Shown here in pieces: positions 7,971 to 13,540 of a stretch of 13,540 nucleotides of DNA. Where the stretch lies: contig CAZGSG010000149.1 in assembly GCA_964528095.1 (NCBI GenBank), forward strand, positions 1 to 13,540, in the 5' to 3' direction. Within the stretch, counting starts at the first letter, position 1; every line of letters starts with the position of its first letter. Source of the stretch: CAZGSG01 sp964528095. Its GTDB lineage: Bacteria; Bacteroidota; Bacteroidia; Chitinophagales; Chitinophagaceae. Below the pieces are notes generated by a model. The model was not told where the DNA came from. It saw only the letters and a list, made by a program, of their open reading frames with translations, and did no database searches. Position numbers and translations under genes: made by a program.

Positions 7971-8186
7971 ACTTAGAGTGGTGTTTAACACGGTAACACG
8001 GAGAAATTGGATTCTTGAAGAGATTTTTAAACCCGGACACACGGATGGTTTAAAAAAAGATAGGTCATTTCTTATTGATCCGTGCCTCCTTATTTCGAAC
8101 TTGAATTTTAAACGAATTCAGAAATACAATCCTGTATAAATAGAAAGAAAGATCACCCGTGATTCCGTGTTAAAACAAACTTTAGT
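7971..8186 (-). repeat. Dispersed repeat copy B, full length
   Basis: A 216-bp element lying in the convergent gap between the protease and the lactate dehydrogenase. Read on the - strand it aligns along most of its length with copy C (11948-12162). Shared blocks include the end TTTTARCACGGAATCACGGG, TATACAG, ATTTCTG, and AATAAGGAGGCACGGA. The ends form an imperfect terminal inverted repeat of about 23 bp: ACTTAGAG...TTTAACACGG on the left (7971-7993) and CCGTGTTAAAA...CTTTAGT on the right (8165-8186). There is no coding potential and no obvious target-site duplication. It ends 27 bp from the stop of the lactate dehydrogenase gene. Confidence 0.85.
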
Positions 8187-8212
8187 GAAAACACCAATTT
8201 TTACAAACCAAT

Positions 8213-9364
8213 TTACCGCGTTACCAGGTGATTCGAAAAAGCTTTTGTTGTCGCACAGCAGATCTGTTCCATCACCTGCTGCAATTGGATCTTCAACATC
8301 GATATCACATGATCTCCTCCCCTGTCTCCCAGCGCGGCCACACTATACATAAATGATCTGCCCATAAAAGCGAATTCGGCACCTGACGCGAGTGTTCTTG
8401 CCACATCGGGACCAGAACGAATGCCGCTATCCATCATGATCTTAATCCTCCCTTTGTACTTCTCAAGGATCGGTTCAAGTGATCGCACAGAAGATTGTCC
8501 CGCATCCAACTGCCTGCCTCCATGGTTAGATACGATGATCCCATCAATACCAAGCTTTATGGCCATCTCTGTATCCTCTGTACTTGCCACTCCTTTTAGC
8601 ACCAGTTTCCCTTTCCATAGATCCCTGATAGCTGCAATTCTCTCTTCATTCAACCTGCCTGAAAAAGTCTTGTTCATGTAAGCACCCAGCTGTTTCATGT
8701 TTAATCCTTTGGGCATGTACTGTTTCATGGTGGCAAATGCCGGTTGTCCATGTACCAGTGTTCTAAGCGCCCATTCTGGCCTACCCATGATTTGTAGCAC
8801 ATTTCTTAATGTCATCCTGGGTGGCATCGCCAGCCCATTGCGGATATCTCTCGGGCGAAAACCAAAAGTGGGAACATCACATAAGATCACCAGCACCGGG
8901 CAATGAGCGGCTTCCGCTCTTTTAATGATACTATCCCTGATAACCGTATCTGCCGGATGATATAATTGGAACCAGGCTTTTCCATCGGTCAACTCACTGA
9001 TCTTTTCAATACTGGATGTACTGACTGTACTCAATATAAATGGAATATTATGATGCGCCGCTGCTTTAGCCAGTATCTCAGGAGCATTGGGCCACATTAA
9101 ACCCTGCAGGCCAACGGGTGCAATACCAAAGGGGGCATCATACACCTGCCCAAACAATTCCGTTTTCAGGTTTGCCGCGGTATGCCGGGAAAGATAAGAT
9201 GGTCTTAATTCAATTTCCCGAAGCTCAGCTGTATTTTTATAAAGATTGACGTCTTCATTGCAGCCACCATCTAAATACTCAAAAGCGAAGCGGGGTATTT
9301 TTCTTTTTGCTTTTTTAATCAGGTCCTCAATAGAGGGGTACTTCGTATCGTACTTCAAATCCAT
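8213..9364 (-). CDS. lldD: FMN-dependent L-lactate / alpha-hydroxy-acid dehydrogenase
   Basis: A 383-residue TIM-barrel flavoenzyme of the LldD/glycolate oxidase family, which oxidises an L-2-hydroxy acid (lactate to pyruvate being the common case) at the membrane or in the cytoplasm. The active-site signature SNHGGRQLD carries the catalytic His and the substrate-binding Arg. Also visible are FEYLDGG near the N-terminus, APVGLQGLMWPNAE-like flavin-binding residues (here APVGLQGLMWPNAP), WFQLYHP with the conserved Tyr, LVLKGV with the flavin Lys, and DSGIRSGPDV. One difference stands out: the usual T-V-D-x-P segment reads L-C-D-V-P, so Thr is replaced by Leu. It follows the fucosidase by 109 bp on the same strand. 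CAATATTA at 9436-9443 (- strand TAATATTG) is a weak promoter candidate in that gap, so co-transcription or a separate start are both possible. Family firm; exact substrate inferred. Confidence 0.88.
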   Translation of the reverse strand: MDLKYDTKYPSIEDLIKKAKRKIPRFAFEYLDGGCNEDVNLYKNTAELREIELRPSYLSRHTAANLKTELFGQVYDAPFGIAPVGLQGLMWPNAPEILAKAAAHHNIPFILSTVSTSSIEKISELTDGKAWFQLYHPADTVIRDSIIKRAEAAHCPVLVILCDVPTFGFRPRDIRNGLAMPPRMTLRNVLQIMGRPEWALRTLVHGQPAFATMKQYMPKGLNMKQLGAYMNKTFSGRLNEERIAAIRDLWKGKLVLKGVASTEDTEMAIKLGIDGIIVSNHGGRQLDAGQSSVRSLEPILEKYKGRIKIMMDSGIRSGPDVARTLASGAEFAFMGRSFMYSVAALGDRGGDHVISMLKIQLQQVMEQICCATTKAFSNHLVTR

Positions 9365-9473
9365 TTGATTTTTTTTTATAACGGCCTGTCAACCGGGATC
9401 ATCTGTTGTAAGTTTATGCCCGGCATTTTTCCTGACAATATTAGCTATAATAACTAATAGAGCCGAACAACGT

Positions 9474-11369
9474 TTACCGGATTTCTAATTCCGCCACCGT
9501 AACATGCTTACCTTCTACCACCCTTTTTGCTTCAAACTTTATATACCTTGCTTTTAAAATTTGCTGGCTTGTTACAACCTGTTCTACCGGGTTGTTTACA
9601 ATATTTGAAAACTCGCCCGAAGCCGCCTTCTTCCACTGCTGTCCATCACTGCTTATATAAAATTCGTACTGGTCTGCAATGCCGTCTTTCTTTCCATCCA
9701 TTCTTGGCTGATATATAAAGGAGTTGAATGGATGTTCATCACCCAGGTCAATAATAATTGATTGCGGCATTCCAGCCGGTGAAGTATAAATTGTTGCGGG
9801 GTTATTATCAATAATAGCAGATAGCTCTTTTGCCACTTTCCAGCCGGCTTTTGAAATTTCTTTTTTTGCGCTTGTAGTATTTGCGGCTACCAGTTCCTGT
9901 GGCTCTGCATACAGGCCCAGTTCACTCAAGGCAATACACACTGGGGATGCAGTAATGCGCAATCTGAGCTTTTGGGTGGTTATATACTGTGGCAGGCGGA
10001 TCAGCCTGTTGGCTCCAATACTGGTTGCGGTTGCTATTTCCTTCCAGTTGTTATTCTCCCATGTATCTATCGCTACTCCTGCTATTCGTTGACCAAGTTT
10101 GATATTTTCTTTGAGGCGAATGACATTAAAGGATGCTGTTTCGTTTAGTGTAATAACGAGCTCGGGTGTTGTCACCTCATCATCGGTAGCCCAATAACTA
10201 TACGGATCGTTATCTGTCAAAAAACGAGTGCTGAATTTCTCCGTTTTCCCCCTGGTATTGGATGCTGTAATACTGGCTTTGCTGGCCAGGTTGATAGCGA
10301 AAGTTTGTTTTAATAATTCACCAAACCTGCGAAGTTTTTCCACATCACCATCACTTAGCAGTCCTTCCTTTGTGGGGGAAATACCAAGATCCAACGTACC
10401 ACCCCTGCCTACACTATTGTAATAAATATCCAGGAGTTGCGCTGCTGTTTTTACTTTGTCTTCCTGGTCCGCATGATAAAACCAGCCCGGACGCATGGGC
10501 ACATCGCATTCTGCCGGTATCCAGTATTTTCCATTCCTGGTACCACCCGGTGAATTTTTTGTATCCACATAACCAGGACTGGGCTTTTTTGAACTGTCAA
10601 CTGCTGTAGGAGTAAATGTGGCCCAACTGGTTTCTGCCGCGAACCCGCTCTCGTTGCCCACCCATCTTATATCCGGTCCGATATCACTGAAAATATTAGC
10701 CGTTGGCTGCAGCTTTCTTACTATGCTCCATATCGTATCAAAATTGTAATAGCTGGTTGCATCAATTTTTCTTGCCTGGTTTGTTCCACCATAGTAACCG
10801 TCGCCACCATTTGCACCATCATAAAATACCGTAAACAGGTTGCCGTACCGCGTATATAATTCGTTCAATTGCCGGTAATATACGTCCGTCACGTATTTAG
10901 GGTATCCGTAGTTGGTATTGTTCCTGTCCCAGGGCGAACAGTATATACCCAATTGCAGTCCTGCTTTTTTTGCCGCATCGGCAAATTCTTTTACCATATC
11001 GCCTTTACCATCTCTAAAAGGGCTTTTGCTAATGTTATAATCAGTAGTTTTTGTAGGCCAGAGGCAGAATCCATCATGGTGTTTTGCTACTACGGTAAAA
11101 CCGCCGAAGCCGGCAGATTTCACCGCGGCAGCTATCTGGTCAGCGTCAAATTTTATGGGATTAAAAATCGCCGGGTCTGCATCCCCAAAACCCCATTCTT
11201 TATTTTGAAAAGTAGTGGGTGTGAAATGGATCAATGCATACATTTCCATCTCGTGCAATTTTAATTGCCGCTCTGTTGGTAATGCGCCATAGGGAACTGG
11301 CGCCTGTTTTTCAGTGGAGCAACCGGCAAATACAATTAGTAAAATTAAAACTGAGAGATTATTTTTCAT
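9474..11369 (-). CDS. GH29 alpha-L-fucosidase, lipoprotein, with two C-terminal F5/8-type (discoidin-like) domains
   Basis: A 631-residue glycosidase that releases L-fucose from glycans. The N-terminus is a lipoprotein signal, with lipobox VFAGC and lipidated Cys17, so it is anchored to a membrane and probably faces the periplasm or cell surface. The GH29 barrel spans about residues 28-355. It shows the family motif KHHDGFCLW (96-104), the nucleophile region TVFYDGANG with Asp184, and WIPAECD with Glu287 as a candidate acid/base. Two beta-sandwich domains follow: about 358-488 (NLASKASITASN, then FLTDNDPYSYWAT) and about 505-631 (AIIDNNPATIYTS, SIIIDLGD, ISSDGQQWKK, ARYIKFEA), both with the discoidin/F5-8C pattern typical of carbohydrate binding. 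It is first in a possible two-gene unit with the lactate dehydrogenase. A -7 box lies about 80 nt upstream. Sugar linkage preference cannot be read. Confidence 0.94.
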   Translation of the reverse strand: MKNNLSVLILLIVFAGCSTEKQAPVPYGALPTERQLKLHEMEMYALIHFTPTTFQNKEWGFGDADPAIFNPIKFDADQIAAAVKSAGFGGFTVVAKHHDGFCLWPTKTTDYNISKSPFRDGKGDMVKEFADAAKKAGLQLGIYCSPWDRNNTNYGYPKYVTDVYYRQLNELYTRYGNLFTVFYDGANGGDGYYGGTNQARKIDATSYYNFDTIWSIVRKLQPTANIFSDIGPDIRWVGNESGFAAETSWATFTPTAVDSSKKPSPGYVDTKNSPGGTRNGKYWIPAECDVPMRPGWFYHADQEDKVKTAAQLLDIYYNSVGRGGTLDLGISPTKEGLLSDGDVEKLRRFGELLKQTFAINLASKASITASNTRGKTEKFSTRFLTDNDPYSYWATDDEVTTPELVITLNETASFNVIRLKENIKLGQRIAGVAIDTWENNNWKEIATATSIGANRLIRLPQYITTQKLRLRITASPVCIALSELGLYAEPQELVAANTTSAKKEISKAGWKVAKELSAIIDNNPATIYTSPAGMPQSIIIDLGDEHPFNSFIYQPRMDGKKDGIADQYEFYISSDGQQWKKAASGEFSNIVNNPVEQVVTSQQILKARYIKFEAKRVVEGKHVTVAELEIR

Positions 11370-11419
11370 ATGCTGAATGAATTAGCAGGTTCTGATGACT
11401 GGCAATACGCGGAACTTAG

Positions 11420-11439
11420 TTTGTATATGTTTGTACACG
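11420..11439 (-). promoter_or_regulatory. Tandem 10-bp repeat in the fucosidase leader
   Basis: TTTGTATATG is followed immediately by TTTGTACACG (+ strand), differing at 2 of 10 positions. It lies between the -7 box and the start codon, close to the expected transcript start. A spacing of one helical turn is typical of two monomers of a regulator bound side by side. The role is inferred. Confidence 0.35.
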
Positions 11440-11448
11440 TTATCGATT

Positions 11449-11456
11449 CAAATATA
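11449..11456 (-). promoter_or_regulatory. Probable Bacteroidota -7 box for the fucosidase gene
   Basis: On the - strand the sequence is TATATTTG, an exact TAnnTTTG match, 80 nt before the ATG (11367-11369). The leader would be about 70 nt. No strong -33 element is evident. Confidence 0.5.
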
Positions 11457-11947
11457 ATTTAATACCCATGATCCGGTTAAATCTGCTTTATCCGGTTCTT
11501 ACGCTATTTTACCATTTGGATTACAAAACCTGACTTCGGCTCTTTCATCCAGCACTACTAAGCTACCATAAAAGATTTTTTTATTACTTTCTCGCAGGTA
11601 TATACCGCCCTATTTATATTTTTTTGCATTCCCTTTGCGGCCTTACCAGTGGGTTTTTGAAATAAATTGGTGGTGCATGTATTTCGATAGGGATTTCGAA
11701 GGAGCTGACAGAGAAAATGAGCTAAGGGAGAACTTAGCTATTTGTACATGATTGAGCTAAGGAGGATTTTCACTACGTGAAAACAGGCTGTTCCGACATG
11801 ACCTTATTAAAAAACAGTTTTGAGATGGCTGCTGATTACACTAAAGATTTTTGTCTTTATTTTCAAGCTCTATGCTGGAATGCTGTTGGTTTTCTGCGGG
11901 TATTCCGTTGGGATCTGTGACAAAAAAAGAATAGAATTTGGCGGCTT

Positions 11948-12162
11948 TCCTAAAGCCTGTTTTAGCACGGAATCACGGGTGATCATTGTTTGTATTATAC
12001 AGAACTATATTTCTGGATTCATTTAACATTGAGCTTCAGAATAAGGAGGCACGGAGCAATAAAGAATCACCTGTCTTTTCTTAAGCCTTCCGCGCCTCCT
12101 TTTTTTAGAAGTATCTTCAGTCACAATACCTCAAATTCCTCCGTGTTAAATCCACTTTAGGA
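11948..12162 (+). repeat. Dispersed repeat copy C, full length
   Basis: A 215-bp element, the inverted counterpart of copy B. Its ends form a terminal inverted repeat: TCCTAAAG (11948-11955) then TTTTAGCACGGA (11960-11971) on the left; TCCGTGTTAAA (12140-12150) then CTTTAGGA (12155-12162) on the right. The inside contains the GGAGGCACGGA block shared by all three copies, here part of a hairpin. It ends 18 bp before the stop codon of the TlpA-like gene. Identity with copy B is high over the first 150 or so positions and weaker in the right part. No gene inside is credible. Confidence 0.87.
12043..12106. terminator. Terminator-like hairpin inside repeat copy C
   Basis: AAGGAGGCACGGA (12043-12055) pairs with TCCGCGCCTCCTT (12089-12101) at 12 of 13 positions across a 33-nt loop. 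On the + strand a run of seven T follows directly (12100-12106). On the - strand, the direction of the TlpA-like gene, the stem is followed by the weaker TTAT. It may end transcription coming from the right. Confidence 0.45.
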
Positions 12163-12179
12163 CTGATTCGACAATAGCG

Positions 12180-13538
12180 TTATTTTTCCGCCAACCCCTT
12201 TAATATTTTATAGGTTTGAGGCTCAGACGGCCGGCTGGCATCGGTATCGATAAATTTACCATCCTTCCCAATTATAAGATAGCGGGGAATTGGACCTAAC
12301 TCAATCAATTTTGATAATCCATCTTTACCTGCATTCATCAGCAAATAGCTGTTTGCGCCATTCACCTGTTGTATCCTGGCCATGTTTATCCATTTATCAA
12401 CATCATCATCAATTGAAATATAGACCATTTTGATTGCAGCATTTTTGATACTATCATGTAGCTTTAATGAAAATGGTATTTCCGCCAGGCATGGATGACA
12501 CCAACTGGCCCAAAAATCAATATAAATGATCTTCCCCTTATTGGCCTTTACCATATCATTAAAGTCCACCTGCTTTTTATCAGCCGTCATTAACATAGCC
12601 AATCCTTTTTTTGATACCGGGCTGGTTTTATTCGCCTGTACAAGATTATCGGCCACTAATTTTTTATAAACAGGATTACTGCATAGTTGCTGGTAAACTA
12701 CCATAAGCTCATTCATCCTGGTATTGCGCGCTTTCACCTGCTCGGCCATATAAGCTGATAACAGAAAGTCTCGCGTATTACCTTTGGTTAACCTGGCAAT
12801 AGCTTTTAAATGTTCGATCGGGCTTAGTTCCTTCAACAGCAGGTTAAAGGTATACCTGGCCGCATTGTTATAGAACGGCACATTCGTGCAGTTATCACAT
12901 GTAAATTCTTTAGCCCATTTGGCTACCGAATCTTTATAAAAATCACTTACTTTTTTTACATACAGGTTGTTGTTGCTATTATTTATGACAGCCAGCTTAG
13001 CATCGTATCGCATTCCCATAAAATTATACCGGTATAATGCCTGCACTTCCTCATCAATGCCATTTCTCCTGCAATACTCCGCTATATAATTCGCAACAGG
13101 TATTGATAAACTATCAACGATCCTGTCTTTTTCCGCTGGCGGTAAATTATTCAGGGCCATGTAGGTTTTAAAATCAAGCGTGTATACTGGTTTTATGTTT
13201 ACTCCATCTACCAATCCCCTGCCCATTGCAAGCTCACGTGTACGTATGCCGGATGAAGAATGCGCCAGGTGTAGTTGCGCATCTTTTTGACTGAGGATAA
13301 TAGTATCTCCTGGTTTCAACAAATACATCCTCCCGGTATTGGTACCAAATGAACCTTTTGCATCTTCCATCATTATATTGTAAATAGCTGCATCGGTTGT
13401 TTGCAGTGGAATACGCTGCACCTGCTTATCATCCTTCGAGAGTTCATAAGGAAAACCCCCTTCTTCTAAAATCGTGCGCCTGGTAATGTATACAGCACGG
13501 TTGCTTTGGTTGATAAAGAACAGGTCTTGCGAATTGGC
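12180..13538 (-). CDS. TlpA-like thioredoxin-domain protein (5' end outside window)
   Basis: The last 452 residues of a TlpA/ResA-type thiol-disulfide protein. The thioredoxin fold occupies the final 140 or so residues: GKIIYIDFWASWCHPCLAEIP, with the active-site CHPC at codons 12489-12500, then the cis-Pro region PIPRYLIIGKDGKFI. Such proteins act outside the cytoplasm as reductases, for example for cytochrome c maturation or periplasmic thiols. About 310 residues precede the fold, mostly helical, with a beta-rich first part containing YLLKPGDTIIL. This layout is common in Bacteroidota TlpA-like proteins with an N-terminal DUF4369-type region, though that domain is not identifiable here. A second CxxC (CDNC, codons 12888-12899) lies in the N-terminal part. 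The GTG at 13421 is not the start: the frame continues open to the window edge (ANSQDLFFINQSNRAVYITR...). The signal peptide must be upstream. Confidence 0.9.
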   Translation of the reverse strand, partial: ANSQDLFFINQSNRAVYITRRTILEEGGFPYELSKDDKQVQRIPLQTTDAAIYNIMMEDAKGSFGTNTGRMYLLKPGDTIILSQKDAQLHLAHSSSGIRTRELAMGRGLVDGVNIKPVYTLDFKTYMALNNLPPAEKDRIVDSLSIPVANYIAEYCRRNGIDEEVQALYRYNFMGMRYDAKLAVINNSNNNLYVKKVSDFYKDSVAKWAKEFTCDNCTNVPFYNNAARYTFNLLLKELSPIEHLKAIARLTKGNTRDFLLSAYMAEQVKARNTRMNELMVVYQQLCSNPVYKKLVADNLVQANKTSPVSKKGLAMLMTADKKQVDFNDMVKANKGKIIYIDFWASWCHPCLAEIPFSLKLHDSIKNAAIKMVYISIDDDVDKWINMARIQQVNGANSYLLMNAGKDGLSKLIELGPIPRYLIIGKDGKFIDTDASRPSEPQTYKILKGLAEK

Positions 13539-13540
13539 TG

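Larger units (their letters stand above)
11370..11947. other. Gene-poor region between fucosidase and repeat copy C
   Basis: 578 bp with no convincing gene on either strand. It holds the fucosidase promoter region on the left. In the middle and right are several small symmetric sequences: AGCTAAG (11720-11726) with CTTAGCT (11733-11739) and a second AGCTAAG (11755-11761), and TTTTCAC-tac-GTGAAAA (11767-11783). Short in-frame stretches such as the 24-codon one from ATG 11677 (MYFDRDFEGADRENELREN) look protein-like but are too short to call, and could be the worn remains of a lost gene. Confidence 0.55.

Noticed and set aside
10869..11264. A 131-residue + strand open frame inside the fucosidase gene
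   Set aside because: It is antisense to the catalytic domain, whose motifs are clear, and has no recognisable features of its own.
11820..12026. A 68-residue open frame with a hydrophobic N-terminus (TTG start)
   Set aside because: Its last third runs into repeat copy C and the start is a weak TTG without a ribosome site. The hydrophobic run could be chance in AT-rich DNA.
13419..13421. GTG start for the TlpA-like gene
   Set aside because: The same frame stays open for 39 more codons to the window edge and reads as plausible protein, so the true start is outside.

Overview
The window looks like chromosomal DNA from a Bacteroidota bacterium, most likely the Chitinophagaceae or a close relative. 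The grounds are family-level: a lipoprotein GH29 fucosidase, a TlpA-like thioredoxin behind a large N-terminal domain, a BlaI/M56 regulator pair, a one-piece pyrophosphatase of the kind common in this phylum, almost no Shine-Dalgarno sequences, and several TAnnTTTG boxes (the Bacteroidota -7 element) just upstream of genes. The genus cannot be settled from the sequence alone.

Left part (1-5197, + strand): the 3' part of a class C beta-lactamase-fold serine hydrolase with a very lysine-rich tail; a 220-bp nested perfect palindrome; a bifunctional NAD(P)HX repair enzyme (nnr); and a membrane pyrophosphatase (hppA). The 490 bp after hppA hold an intrinsic terminator and a cluster of AATTTG-type inverted repeats. 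Middle (5686-7830, + strand): a two-gene operon of a BlaI/MecI-type repressor and an M56 membrane metalloprotease. A dyad that may be the repressor's own operator lies just upstream. The protease has no penicillin-sensing domain, and no beta-lactamase gene lies beside it.

Right part (8213-13540, - strand): an alpha-L-fucosidase lipoprotein followed by an FMN-dependent L-lactate/alpha-hydroxy-acid dehydrogenase, and further right the 3' part of a TlpA-like thioredoxin protein. Fucosidase and lactate dehydrogenase make sense together: fucose breakdown releases lactaldehyde, which is oxidised to L-lactate and then pyruvate. About 0.8 kb without a convincing gene separates the fucosidase from the thioredoxin gene.

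The most interesting signal is non-coding. A dispersed repeat with ends reading TTTTAACACGGA and an internal GGAGGCACGGA hairpin occurs three times. Two copies (7971-8186 and 11948-12162) are full-length, 216 and 215 bp, lie in opposite orientation and share matching terminal inverted repeats, so they look like a MITE or REP/BIME-type non-autonomous element. The third (893-1112) looks like two left halves joined head to head into an almost perfect cruciform. Each copy lies between the 3' end of a gene and its neighbour, and the inverted pair brackets the fucosidase-lactate dehydrogenase genes. No complete new defence or mobile system is visible.
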